64,000 nucleotides of DNA from contig RPFO01000264.1 in the NCBI GenBank assembly GCA_009746045.1, positions 372,001 through 436,000 on the forward strand, given 5' to 3'. Shown piece after piece: positions 9,536 to 19,896 of the stretch; position 1 is the first letter of the stretch, and each line of letters opens with the position of its first letter. The notes under the pieces are model-generated. The model saw only the letters and a program-made list of their open reading frames with translations. It searched no databases and was not told the DNA's origin. Source of the DNA: Mesostigma viride (lineage: Eukaryota > Streptophyta > Mesostigmatophyceae > Mesostigmatales > Mesostigmataceae). The position numbers were made by a program, and so were the translations under genes.

Positions 9536-12500
9536 CTACTCTGGCCCTCCCCCCTTGGAGGCCATGAGCCCACGAAGCAAAGGGTATTGCAGCTCAGCCT
9601 TCTCCTCCAGCTTGGTGAGAGCATCTGCAGGGTTGTCCACGCCAGCCACATGTTCAATGTTAGCTAAGCAAGACATTTCCTTGAGCAACAAATAATCAAG
9701 GTCCCTGCTCCTGGCCAGCTGCCTGTGCACAAACTGCACCATGCCCATGCTGTCAGTTCTTACCAGTGTGTGCATCTGCAACCGACAGGAAGCCACTTGA
9801 CATAGCTGGTAAAATAGCTCCCTCAAGTAAAGAGCAGTATGAAGCCCTTCACAGATTGCCCTGCACTCAGCAATGTCACTGCTGGGAGTTACCCTGTTCT
9901 GCAACCGACTGTACCAGCAGACCAGAGAGGACTGTTCCTGCACCAGGGATATTAATGCTGCTGCACGGCCCCTGACCTCTGTGACCTTCCTACTATCCAT
10001 AGAACTGTCCACATAGAGCATCATGTCAAAAGGCCTGTACAAATCCAAAGGACCCAGCATGAGAGGGGGAGACATGCGAACAGCCTCTACCACTCTCTCA
10101 GCACCCACCTCAACCAGTTGGGAATCGGTCAACCGACTCAGTACCAACAGGTCAGGAGCACAAATGCTGGCCAGCCATGCCAACATACCTCGTATTGTTG
10201 CACATCTGGCCTGGGTGATGGGCTCCTGCAAGGCATCTATGATCTGCTGAGGATAATCCTTACCACCCTCCAGCTGGATGGACCATGTACCCTGCTGATG
10301 GACCAAGGTCGCCTGCATTCCACAAAACACCATGGGCTCATTCTCAACCATGTACTGGATCTTACCCAGTTCAAACCGTTTCTGGATCCTGGCCAGAGTC
10401 AACTCTTGCCAAGTGGGATGGCCCAGGAGATGCAGATCATCACCATGCAGGGAGGCAAACGCTGGCAGCCCCTCATAGCTACCCTGAAACAGACAAGGAT
10501 CAACTGGAGAGACTGAGAGACCACAGACAGACCTGAGGTACTTCTCCAAGCTCTTCCTCCAGATGATGGGACTCGATCTAAGGCCTTCCACGCCTTTGAG
10601 AATCCTCAAATACCTCGTCTTCAGCTCTGCCCTCCACACTGCAGGCACCTTAACAAAGAAAGGGGGTATTGTGCGCCAAGTATCCTGTGCTTCCTGCTGA
10701 TCACCCTTAAGAAAAGCCCTCTTGAAATCTACCAACACAGAGCTATAGGGTATCCCCTTCTGCAGAAAAGACAAATAAATGCACAACAAAATCCTCCATG
10801 TATCATGCAGCATCCCTGGTGTGTAAAGCTCCTCATCTGCTAACTGTCCAGTGCCATGGTACTCAGTCACAACTGGTCTAACATGTGGCACCTGCACGCC
10901 ATCTACCTCCTTGAGCTTGAGGACAAACATCAATCTGAGCAGCTGGTGATCCTCAGGGAGGACATCCACAGGCTCTGCACAGTTGGCAACTATCCACTCA
11001 TGCCCAGAAGCAACAAAGCCAAGAGTCCATGCCTTAGCCATCTTGGGGCTTTGCATCATCTCCACTAGCTTGCGCCAAGGTACAGGACTCGTTCCTGGGA
11101 TCTGGTACCTCTGCACACCCAACTCACGTGGGTCAAACGTAGTAGGGAGGATCAGCAGGTCCCCAGCAATGGGCTCCTTTGTATCAGGACCCTCTGCCTC
11201 TAGACCCCTCACAGCCCTTACAGCCACACTAAGACCCTGGGAGTAGCGATATCTCTGCAAGGGAAGGCGGCCCTGCCCTTCTAATGCTAGCTCCTCAGAG
11301 GATATCCTCACCCCTGGTAAGCACAAGAAGTTCTGACCTAGAATGGCAGGCCCCTGATACCCTTCAACCACACTGAACGTGGTGGGCACCCCCAGGATAG
11401 GCACACTCACTTCTCCCAAGATCTTCATGGACACATTCCCAGAGAAATCAGACACAGCTAGGCAGCTAGGGGATGACCACTGCAAGCCTGCAGCATCCTC
11501 TACCCTTAGAATGGACACCTGTGAGTTGGTATCCACTTCTAGTGCTGGTGCCCCACATGACCCCCATCCCGTGAGCTTAGATACCTTGGGATCACGCTTG
11601 CTGTTCTGCAGAGCTCGAATGATGTCCGCCATAAGCAGCCCCCTGGACTGTGGTGCAGCCCTGGCCACCTCTGGCCTTGTGACAGACGTCTCAGCAGACT
11701 CCTGCTCACCCTCATCCATCCAGGACAGACCATAATCCAAGCATGGTGGGTTAGCATCTGCTGCCTGGCTCTCATCCTGCTCATCTCCCTCCAAGGGAGG
11801 ATCAGGGCCGTCTTCAGGCCAGATTGCAGTTGGCCTTCTCTCCTTGACGTGAGCCCAGGATAGCCTGTACACGTGCTTGGGATTACTCTCCAAAGCCACC
11901 AGACAAGAATGGTTAGCTTCCTCAACATGGGTTACCTGCCCATCTTGCCACTTGCCACGCTTGCCTGGTAATGACGGTTCCTTCCACATCCTGACCCTCA
12001 GTCCCACCTGGGGCCTCAGCATTTTCCAACCCTTGTCCTTACGCCTCAATCTGGAAAACACCCTGTCTGCCTTCTTCAGGCAGGCTGCCACCACGTCCTG
12101 TGATAGCATACCAAACTGCAATGCCAGGGGAGAGACTGCCACACCATCATAGTAATAGGTTACCCTGTGGTTAAGCTGCTCCTCAATCCCCTTACACCAA
12201 GCTGCTTTCTCTAGAGCTGATGCCACAACAGGCACACTCCTAGCTGCTAGCACCACTGTTTTTACTTCACGTATAGATCTCTCTACAGCTCCCTGCTGCC
12301 CATGGCATTCCCTAGGGACCACTACCAACTTACAAGGAAGCTGGTCAGCCAGCTTGATCAAGCAGTCAAACTGCAAGTCAGCTTGCACCTTGGTGTACAC
12401 CCCAAAGCCTGGCAACAAAGACTGGAGACCCATCAACAGCTGATGCTCCTGCATTCCAGGAAGAATGGTCAGCAACCTATATCTGCTAAACCTATCCACC

Positions 12501-12883
12501 CCCACCAACAGATACATGCCCCTGATGTGTTGGATGTCCACCTGGATATCCCCCCGCTCTCTAGCAGGTTCTCTGGCATGGGACTGTGGGAGGCGAACAG
12601 CATTCTCCTGACAGACACAATTCTGAGCAGCTGCACTGCAGGCCTCTAGCAAAGGCTCCTTGCCAATCTTCCAAGCAAACATCTCTGCCTGCTTAGAGTG
12701 ACCAAAGATATGGTGTAGAGTGTTTCCAGCCTGAGCATAGCTCAACCCCCTGTCAGCCTGGCTGCACAGAGAGGAACGTGACAAAGACTGTGTGCTTGGG
12801 ATAGCACGACCCACCTGCTGTTCTCTTGCTCCAGGGACCTCCTCCAAGGTAGCTCGGCTCCCAGAGCCAGCCCCGGTTCCCAC
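9536..12883 (-). CDS. Element D Pol: integrase, retropepsin-like domain, RT, RNase H (1115 aa)
   Basis: One uninterrupted frame. Residues 57-91 hold an HHCC-type zinc region (LHHIFGHSKQ ... CVC). The integrase core has D116 (VDIQHIRG), D169 (QADLQF) and E201 (HGQQGAVERS), and an SH3-like tail lies near 290-345. A retropepsin-like fold follows at 445-520: VDTNSQVSI with D451 and AILGQNFL at 513-520, so the usual DTG glycine is Asn. RT runs from about 640, with VDFKRAFL (D719) and the box SLHGDDLHLL (D815, D816). RNase H starts near 950 with YVDSSMDSRK and continues through AECRAICEG and RTDSMGM. The order IN-PR-RT-RH differs from canonical Copia. It would copy RNA to DNA in particles and integrate it in the nucleus. 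Confidence 0.92.
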   Translation of the reverse strand: MGTGAGSGSRATLEEVPGAREQQVGRAIPSTQSLSRSSLCSQADRGLSYAQAGNTLHHIFGHSKQAEMFAWKIGKEPLLEACSAAAQNCVCQENAVRLPQSHAREPARERGDIQVDIQHIRGMYLLVGVDRFSRYRLLTILPGMQEHQLLMGLQSLLPGFGVYTKVQADLQFDCLIKLADQLPCKLVVVPRECHGQQGAVERSIREVKTVVLAARSVPVVASALEKAAWCKGIEEQLNHRVTYYYDGVAVSPLALQFGMLSQDVVAACLKKADRVFSRLRRKDKGWKMLRPQVGLRVRMWKEPSLPGKRGKWQDGQVTHVEEANHSCLVALESNPKHVYRLSWAHVKERRPTAIWPEDGPDPPLEGDEQDESQAADANPPCLDYGLSWMDEGEQESAETSVTRPEVARAAPQSRGLLMADIIRALQNSKRDPKVSKLTGWGSCGAPALEVDTNSQVSILRVEDAAGLQWSSPSCLAVSDFSGNVSMKILGEVSVPILGVPTTFSVVEGYQGPAILGQNFLCLPGVRISSEELALEGQGRLPLQRYRYSQGLSVAVRAVRGLEAEGPDTKEPIAGDLLILPTTFDPRELGVQRYQIPGTSPVPWRKLVEMMQSPKMAKAWTLGFVASGHEWIVANCAEPVDVLPEDHQLLRLMFVLKLKEVDGVQVPHVRPVVTEYHGTGQLADEELYTPGMLHDTWRILLCIYLSFLQKGIPYSSVLVDFKRAFLKGDQQEAQDTWRTIPPFFVKVPAVWRAELKTRYLRILKGVEGLRSSPIIWRKSLEKYLRSVCGLSVSPVDPCLFQGSYEGLPAFASLHGDDLHLLGHPTWQELTLARIQKRFELGKIQYMVENEPMVFCGMQATLVHQQGTWSIQLEGGKDYPQQIIDALQEPITQARCATIRGMLAWLASICAPDLLVLSRLTDSQLVEVGAERVVEAVRMSPPLMLGPLDLYRPFDMMLYVDSSMDSRKVTEVRGRAAALISLVQEQSSLVCWYSRLQNRVTPSSDIAECRAICEGLHTALYLRELFYQLCQVASCRLQMHTLVRTDSMGMVQFVHRQLARSRDLDYLLLKEMSCLANIEHVAGVDNPADALTKLEEKAELQYPLLRGLMASKGGGPE

Positions 12884-13128
12884 AGAAGCTGCAGGTCCTT
12901 CCAGTCTGGCGGCTTGACTCCCAGAGTCAACCCCAAAACTGGAGACCCTGCACCTGCCACAGGCACAGGGAATTCCACTGCTGCAGCAGCGTTATTGCAA
13001 TCATTGAGTGGAAGCACCTCATCATTCCCAACCCCTTGCTGCTGCACAAGAGGGACACCCCCATTACTATGTACAACTGTTCGTCCCACTAGGGGTGATT
13101 GACTATTTACAGGGGACAACATCTCAAG

Positions 13129-14478
13129 TCATGGCTTACCCACCTGGCCAGAGCCTGCTCCAGCAGACTTGGCCTGGTCTGGGCAGTCACGTCGCCAATG
13201 ACCCGTCCTGCCACATCCAAAGCACTTGTCATCCTTCCCAGCAGCAGCCTTCTTCAGGCCACCCTGGTTCTGGCTGCTCTGACTGGCCTGGGTGCCCTGG
13301 CCCTGGCTCTTGCCTTGCCCTTGGCCACCCTTGTTCTGCTGACCACCCTGGTGACCACCAGCCTGCTGCTGACCCTTGCCTTTGGATCCCTGCTGCTGGC
13401 CCTTGCCACCCTGGTTACCATTCTGCCTGCGCCTGTTAGCCCTCTGACGCCTACTAGGTCTGGTTTCTCCCTGAGCACCCTGCCCAGGGGCGTCACCATG
13501 GACCTGATGAGCGGAGGCTGAAGGGGCACCAGTCACCTGGATTGCCTTGCAAGCAGCATTGTCAGATGGACGGATATTGAAAATAACCTTTTGCAAGGCT
13601 GGCCACGTCCCATCTGTCTGATCAGCAAACATCCTAGCTGCATTTCTCCCATCCACACTCAGCCCCATGCGATCCAGGAAGTAATCTGCCACTGCTCTAT
13701 CAGTCAGATTGAAGCCATGCTTGGCCCCCTTCTCCCTGATGCGTGTGAGCCGCTGCAGCTCCTCAGCTATTGTGCCCTTGATCTCAAAGGTATCATAGCT
13801 GAGCTTATAGTGATTAGTGAGGTTGAGTACCTTATCAGAAAACTCCTGACGTAGGCCCTCTAGGAACTGAGACCAAGTCAGCTTGTCCTTGACAGCCTGC
13901 CTAGCCTTGTCCCTCACCCTCTCACTTGAATCCCTATTAGTCGTGGATGTGTGGAATACCTGCACAAGGTTGACAGTGGGATCTACAGAGCATGAAACTA
14001 GCTCCATATCCTCCAACCACTTGTCTAGCTCTTCCTGTCCCACAGGAGGCTTGAGAGGCTTCTGGCCATTCATCACAGCCACAGCACTCATATGAGGTCT
14101 AGTCCCAGGCAAAGCACGAGGGTCACTGCCAATGACAGCAGCTCCTACTGGTGCTAATGGCGCAGGAACATGAGCTGCAGGAACACCAGACGGAGGCACA
14201 CATGGTCTCTTACCAGGTGCTTGCCGTTCAGCATCATTCTGGCCCTCCCCCGTCAGCACCACGCCGTCGGTTGGCCACCCTGCACGCTCCTCCCCTTGTG
14301 CTACCTCTTTCCTCTTCCGGTTGGACGCCCTCCTGCCATTGACGCCCTCTGCCGTTGGGATTGCCTGTCCCTCTGGCACGACGTTGGCGGGGCCTTCCGT
14401 GTCTGCCCTTGCCTCACCCCCGCCATCCCCCGCTCCCGCCCCGCTCCCGCTGCCACCCCCGCGCGTGTTACGAAGCAT
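13129..14478 (-). CDS. Element D Gag with zinc knuckle (about 449 aa)
   Basis: I chose the ATG at 14478 (MLRNTRGGGSGSGAG); an in-frame ATG eight codons upstream (14502) is also possible. The middle part (GQEELDKWLEDMELVS ... WSQFLEGLRQEFSD) looks like a retrotransposon Gag helical domain. The C-terminus is rich in Gly and Gln (GGHQGGQQNKGGQGQG) and ends in one CCHC knuckle, CFGCGRTGHWRRDC. No protease motif is present here or at the start of Pol. Pol lies in another frame after a 245-bp gap, so it needs reinitiation, splicing or another route. It would form the particle and bind RNA. Confidence 0.85.
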   Translation of the reverse strand: MLRNTRGGGSGSGAGAGDGGGEARADTEGPANVVPEGQAIPTAEGVNGRRASNRKRKEVAQGEERAGWPTDGVVLTGEGQNDAERQAPGKRPCVPPSGVPAAHVPAPLAPVGAAVIGSDPRALPGTRPHMSAVAVMNGQKPLKPPVGQEELDKWLEDMELVSCSVDPTVNLVQVFHTSTTNRDSSERVRDKARQAVKDKLTWSQFLEGLRQEFSDKVLNLTNHYKLSYDTFEIKGTIAEELQRLTRIREKGAKHGFNLTDRAVADYFLDRMGLSVDGRNAARMFADQTDGTWPALQKVIFNIRPSDNAACKAIQVTGAPSASAHQVHGDAPGQGAQGETRPSRRQRANRRRQNGNQGGKGQQQGSKGKGQQQAGGHQGGQQNKGGQGQGKSQGQGTQASQSSQNQGGLKKAAAGKDDKCFGCGRTGHWRRDCPDQAKSAGAGSGQVGKP

Positions 14479-14502
14479 TATAGAATACCACCGAAAACAC
14501 AC

Positions 14503-16327
14503 GCAGATATGGCTGCTGGAACCCTCTCAGGCTCACGCACTTACTCCAGACGAGGCCGCCTCCTGGCTTGCACTCGCCTGCCCCTCCTCACGGTCTGGAC
14601 GTTGCTCAACACCCTCAGCAACCGATGTGGCTGCTGCTGCCTCTGCGACAATCTGGAGGTTTGGGTTAAGGGGAGGTGGCACCCCAAAACCCTTAAAAAT
14701 TGAACTATGGTAATAACACTTGAAATTCATTTGCACAATGCTGAAATATGATTGCGGGCACTAAATAACATCTCTTGTGAGTTGTCCATGCACTTGTTGG
14801 GGGTACTACCCCCAAGTATACGCCAATATTGCGCTATAAATAGAAAAAGACGCTAATTAGGGCTGGGTATGCCCCAGCCAATGCACACATTTGTTGGCAA
14901 CCAAAAATCAACCATTTGTAGTTCCCTGAGTGTGTAGCTTGCTGAGCTATTTACATCATGGAAATGGCAAAACCTTGAACAGTTATTAATTTTCCCGCAA
15001 AACAGGTCTTTTTTTACCGGACATTGGGAATAAATGTATCATAAACACTTCAAATAAGGCCACAAAATCAAGCGAAAATCCGGCTAACAGGGGGACAGCA
15101 GTGGTCCAAGTCCCAGGTCATTCCGACAAGTCTAGCTCAAGTTATAAGGTTTTGCGTGCTAAAACCTGAACATACGCTAAATGAGGTTTTTCTGATTATA
15201 AGGCCACCTAGACATCATGTTTTCCATACAAGAAGCCAAAAAACATGCCCAACTCGATCACACAACATAAGAAAAGGCTGGGCACCTCATCTGCCCTCCC
15301 CTGCCCTCAGCATGGCCAGCCTTGCCAGCGTGCGCATAGCAACACCATCGCTAGGCATACACGCACCAAGAGAGCATACACTATTGCTCAACCCAAGGTT
15401 ACCATGTAAATTTATGCCAAGAACTCAGCAAGTATACGTGTAAAAACCTTAGAAAGACTGCCCAAGCAATAGAGGCAACTGCAGCCTGCAAACTTGGCAG
15501 CAAATCATACATGTTGTCTGCCAACCATTCACATCCTATCCAGCTTGCCTTGCTGCACACATAGCAGGGAAGTCTTAATGGTCATAGCTCAAGGAAAGCA
15601 ATATAAACACCTATCTAATGCAATGCCACTCATGCAGTATGGCCAGCAAAAGAACCACTCTCACCTTCCTTAATTCCAATATGGCAATTTGCTAAGAAGC
15701 TGATGCCAGCTTGTTAGCCTCTAGGCACATGCCGGATGTCGTTACTAAAACAGGCGTGTCAGATCCGGCACATAACAAAGCGTCTGAGCAAGCTCATGTC
15801 CAAAGGATGATGGAAAACAAATGTCAACACATTACCAACAATTACTTGACCTCTGCGCATTTAGCATGCCAGCCACAAACTACACGAAATTGTACGAAAT
15901 TGCTAGGAATCTGACGATGCAACCGAAAGAAATGGAGAGCTTCCTGCAGGGAAACTGCCCGAAAAAAAGGCGAAAGGCCGACGTCAATGCACCTGCCTGC
16001 GTGGAAATGTTTCATGCATAAACTGGCACGCAAGCTCGAACAATAAAAGACATCATCCATTGATCAGGCGAACAAGGAAGGTGCGCCTTCCGTGAATACG
16101 TCGAAGGCGACATGCGCAGGCCTGCGTAGGTTCTTACCTTGAATGCCGGAAATGTAAAAGAAACCGGGAAGCTTCGGCACAAACTCGACAACGCCATTAA
16201 GTAAGCTTCATAATCGGTCTTTAGAGCCTACGTTGCCTCACAATAGCTGCCGTAAACCTGCATTAAATTTCATGATCCGCAAGAGAAATTATATCCTGGA
16301 CCCCCGCGCCCGTAGCCGTTCGAGAAA
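14503..16327 (-). other. Element D noncoding stretch between ORF1 and gag
   Basis: About 1.8 kb without a long minus-strand frame, AT-richer than its surroundings. A CTATAAATAG motif lies near 14834 on the plus strand. It may be an intron or leader that brings gag close to the cap, but I could not pin splice sites. Confidence 0.4.
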
Positions 16328-17566
16328 TTAGCGATATTGCAAACCGTAAACTTTCCGCCATGAAATGAGGTCATCAACTAATCTTCTGCGAAATTCAAGC
16401 ATTTTTTCTAGCTGTTTACGTGCCATATCGATTAATATTGCATAAAGGCATGCCGCCATGGCCACCTCCGCGAGTGTTGAGCGGTCCGGGCACACATTAT
16501 ACACCGTACGGACGGTACCGCGAATTTTTTGGCGCGGAAAATATTCGGCGCGCCACGTCCCCTTAAACTCTCCCAGCACGCAGGTCACAGGTCGCCCGTC
16601 TTCCTTGCGTTCGACTGGATGTTGTGTCTCGCCTGGGTTGCGATGCCAAGCAAGATTGCGCAACCACCGCTTACCGCCGCCGACAAGCTCGTTCTGCTCG
16701 CCTCGGCCGTAACGGTCGTACTCGTGAGTCGCCTCACGAGGTATATGCAGATCAGCTCTCTGCCTTGCCTCGTAGGTCTCGGTAGTGCCGTCGCCCTCGT
16801 TTATCTGCTGGGCTGAGCGCTTGACGGAGCCCTCTGGCTTGTCAGTCCACTCAAAATGGACGTCTTCAGGCGTCTTCTCGACCCCTGCGACAATCTCCAC
16901 CTCCGGACCCCACGCAGTGGTGGTTTCCGGCCTCGGTGTATCAAGCCTGGAGTACACTCCGAAAGGCTGCGTGGTAATATAGAACCTGTCTGCGTACCCT
17001 CTCGACTCTTGCAAAAGGACAGCAACAAGATTCTCAATGGTTTGGGCAAATACCTCTGCCGTGCTCCAAGGATTTACCGTCTCCCGAGCACGCGCGTTCC
17101 GGATGATGTCGGCGTCTGGTACCCCCTCTCCTAGCACTGCTGTCGCCACCCAGTGGTTAAACAGTCGGGTGCTGCCGAGCGCTGTTGCCACAATCTGGCT
17201 AAGCGCCTCCCTGGCAAGGTCGAGACCGGCAAGCGTGATATGGGCGCCCTGATAAGCGACCTCCACACGATTAGCAGTTTCAGCTAGCGCGTCCCGTAGG
17301 CGCACCAACTCTTCCACCGCCACTCGCCCCGTCTCACCTGGAGAAATCACGACGCGAGCCCGTTGAATAATCGGGTCCGCCGCCGCTGGCCTGTTGCCTC
17401 CCCCGCTCACCGCCACCCACCCCTCTTCTGCCAAGTGCCTCGCTACGTAGGCCGCTTGCACGAATGTTGGAGCGTTTGCTTGGTTACGGTAGGGGAAAAA
17501 CGCTTGCGCGTCTCTCTGCTCGTTCGCCTCACCAGCACCGTGGCTGCTTGACGATGAACCAGACAT
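16328..17566 (-). CDS. Element D ORF1, protein of unknown function (412 aa)
   Basis: The frame is open up to 17731 inside the LTR, but the ATG at 17566 (MSGSSSSSHGAGEANEQRDA) lies 23 bp after the LTR end, as in sister elements, and is the likely start. Residues about 90-200 are predicted helical (VEELVRLRDALAETANRVEV; FAQTIENLVAVLLQESRGYA). The C-terminal third is rich in charged residues (KEDGRPVTCVLGEFKGTWRA). No zinc knuckle, protease or nuclease motif is visible. The segment from NLVAVLL to the end of the helical part resembles, weakly, ORF1 of element Y. It may be a structural or accessory protein; I assign no function. Confidence 0.7.
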   Translation of the reverse strand: MSGSSSSSHGAGEANEQRDAQAFFPYRNQANAPTFVQAAYVARHLAEEGWVAVSGGGNRPAAADPIIQRARVVISPGETGRVAVEELVRLRDALAETANRVEVAYQGAHITLAGLDLAREALSQIVATALGSTRLFNHWVATAVLGEGVPDADIIRNARARETVNPWSTAEVFAQTIENLVAVLLQESRGYADRFYITTQPFGVYSRLDTPRPETTTAWGPEVEIVAGVEKTPEDVHFEWTDKPEGSVKRSAQQINEGDGTTETYEARQRADLHIPREATHEYDRYGRGEQNELVGGGKRWLRNLAWHRNPGETQHPVERKEDGRPVTCVLGEFKGTWRAEYFPRQKIRGTVRTVYNVCPDRSTLAEVAMAACLYAILIDMARKQLEKMLEFRRRLVDDLISWRKVYGLQYR

Positions 17567-17589
17567 GGAAGCGTGGAAGCAATAGTACG

Positions 17590-18247
17590 ATTTGCGCAGC
17601 AACTCGTCAGCAGAGCTTGTGAGCTCCTGGTCCTTGCCGGCTGGAATGACCCTAGGCTGCTGGCTAGCAACCTTTATCCTCACACCAGGCCTACGACCCT
17701 CGATAGGCTCGCCACTCGTCGTGACGACCAAGGTTCGTGTGTGAAGACGCTCGTTGCCTCGTTGAGCCTCGAGCTATATGCAACCTCGTTCCATCCTTGT
17801 TCCTCGGTCATGAGCAACGCTGGGCAACGCTACATTGCCAGAGCCTCGTATCGCTGCCTTGCATCCTCGTTGCAGGTGCCCAGCATACAGGAATCTCTGG
17901 CTATCCTGTGTCTAGGACAGCACAGGACCTGCCACAGTCCTGCAAGGACTTACATCCTTGCAGACCTGCTGGCTGGTTACTGGCTTCTACTAGCCACAGT
18001 ACCGTTGAGCCCTCAGTACACTGTGTCCCAGTCACGTGAGAGTCCAGGCTAAGCCTGTGCAGGCAAGGCCTGCCACGTGTCCTGTCCACTATGCCCTGAG
18101 TGTGCACCGCCCTCGCCCACCGGTCGGCAGTACTTCGGGACTTGATAACTTTCTCGTCCCTTGTCTGTTCTAGGCGGTTGACACGGCGTTGGAAAGGTCT
18201 CCTCAACCTGCATCCATCTAGCACATTGGTGCCCCAATATGCTAACT
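17590..18247 (-). repeat. 5' LTR of element D (658 bp)
   Basis: Partner of 7947-8600 at about 99 percent. On the minus strand it begins AGTTAGCATATTGGGG and ends GCTGCGCAAAT. It is followed by CGTACTATTG, the lineage motif at the presumed primer site. Confidence 0.9.
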
Positions 18248-19174
18248 TAACATACAGCGGTGTGGTGCCCTCCCACGATTGAGCCGTCTCATCTGAATCC
18301 CCGTTAAGGAAGGCCTTAGAAAAATCCAGCACCGCGGAGCCATGCGGCAAGCCTTTGTTGAGGCGCCCGAAATGAAAGCACACTAACAATCGCCAAGTGT
18401 CTTTATTTAAGCCCGGGGCAGTCAGGGCTGAGGAGGGCAGGTTAGAAGATCCAGAAAATTCTAGCACCACAGGTCTAGCAAACTCTACTTTCCTGTCAGT
18501 GCCGGGAACCGGCTTCATCTGGAAGGTCCATTTGAAACGAAGCAACCGGCCATCCCTTGGGACTAGGTCCACTGGCTCCACACAACCCAGTCCTAACCAT
18601 CGTTCCCCTGCAGCCAGCATAGCCCCTTGGGTATTGTCTAGCCCTTCCTCGGTTGAGACGTGCCTGGCAACATCATGGAAGGACATGGGGCTTTCAGTGG
18701 CAACATCGTGGAAGCTAATCCCCAAACTGTCAGGGGTGAGGGCTTTAGGGGTGAGAAGATCGCGTGCAGGAGGCAATTCAGAATCCTTGTACTCTACCCC
18801 TTTCATGGCAGCCACCATAGGCAATGAGAGACCCCGAGCAGCGACATCGAGGGAAAAATTATTCAATCGCATGCCGCTCGGGACAGCTGTGTGCTGCTCA
18901 CTGTAACCCCGGGTAGCGTCAAGAACGGATGCCCTAATAAGGCGGGCCCATCATACCCCTCTGCCACACACATGGGCGTGTCTGCGCCGAGTATGGTTAA
19001 GGGAAATTCCCCCAGGACCTTGTAGGACCCTGACCTAGCAAAATCAGTGACCTGAGTCCAATGAGAGGGAAGCAAAGGAAAGTCTACACAATTGGCCCCG
19101 ATAATAGAGACCTGGGCCTGGGTATCAATGAGGAGCCCACAATTCAGCGCCCTAGCGGTTAACAAGGAAGAGAT
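18248..19174 (-). pseudogene. Element X retropepsin-like domain and RT N-terminal half
   Basis: The minus-strand frame ending at 18863 carries LLIDTQAQVSIIGANC and ALLGHPFLTLPG, a retropepsin-like fold with DTQ in place of DTG. The next frame (from 18872) carries RT parts: LLRFKWTFQMKPVPGTDRKV, ALTAPGLNKDTWRLLVCFHF and VLDFSKAFLNGDSDET (catalytic Asp), up to PLYVK where element D cuts it. The two parts are in different frames, so X is decayed. The right edge is the GAGAT duplication of element E. Confidence 0.8.
19170..19174. repeat. Target-site duplication GAGAT of element E, left copy
   Basis: GAGAT precedes the LTR start AGTTAAAGCC; the second copy is at 25329-25333 after the LTR end CTCAACT. 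Confidence 0.88.
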
Positions 19175-19519
19175 AGTTAAAGCCCGACCGGCTCAGCTAT
19201 GGCGGTCGGTCACGTTGAGCTTGGGATAAGGTGAACACAGAGAACTGCTGTCGGAGCTGGCCCACCACTGGTTTATGTCTTAGCAAGCAAACCCTATCCG
19301 GTTAGCCGTAACCGTGGGACAAGCTAGCTGTCCGTACCGACCCGGATAAGGCCCCGGACTGGGGCCTAGGTGGCGCCGGCCCTAGGCGCCGCCCTTAGAC
19401 CGGTCGACCGCATCGGACCGCCGGATTATAGCCGGCGGCTTAGCGGACGCTAGCGGAAGGCGTGCGGACGGACATGGGGAACTTAGAGCCAAATCCTAGG
19501 GCTCTAGAGTTGCTCAACT
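19175..19519 (-). repeat. 3' LTR of element E (345 bp)
   Basis: On the plus strand it starts AGTTAAAGCCCGACC and ends TTGCTCAACT. It contains CCGGTTAGCCG and CGGACCGCCGG inverted stretches near 19295-19440. Confidence 0.9.
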
Positions 19520-19896
19520 CCGACATACTCTTTTGTTCTTTGATTAATTATCAAAATAATTACATCAAATGCAGACCATACAAAACCCTCTAAGGTAGGG
19601 AACTCAAGGGGGCCTCAAGGCCGTCAAAATCACCACGGTATCGACCCGCGCCCTTGTGATCACACATGAATAGTGATGTAATAAGTAGCGAGAAAAAAAC
19701 AACTATGCCACCAGACAAAAGGTGACCCATTTATTAGGACCAGTGACCCGCCGACGGGCCCAAGGCACCGTCCAACGTGGCTAGGGTATGGTCAGGACAA
19801 GCAAAAAAACTACCACCATGATATTCGTGAATGCTAGCAACACAGGGTGAGTTATGGCTGTATTCATAAAGCGCCCGAGCCGTAACCCTGTGTGGC
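19520..19896 (-). other. Element E 3' untranslated region
   Basis: AT-richer noncoding stretch. Next to the LTR the minus strand reads AAAGAGTATGTCGG, the candidate polypurine tract. A GGGTCGATACC motif near 19640 resembles a B-box weakly. Confidence 0.5.

Larger units (their letters stand above)
7947..18247 (-). mobile_element. Element D, complete LTR retrotransposon of the noncanonical Copia-like lineage
   Basis: Two LTRs (7947-8600 and 17590-18247) enclose three open minus-strand ORFs: ORF1, gag, and a 1115-residue pol. TAACA flanks both ends (7942-7946 and 18248-18252), and removing the element with one copy restores the RT frame of host element X. The LTRs differ by a 4-bp indel and a few substitutions, so insertion is recent. 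It is the best-preserved copy of its lineage here and could be autonomous. Confidence 0.92.

Noticed and set aside
17566-17731. ORF1 of element D starting at 17731
   Set aside because: That start lies inside the LTR; the ATG at 17566 matches the LTR-to-ATG spacing of E, Y and W.
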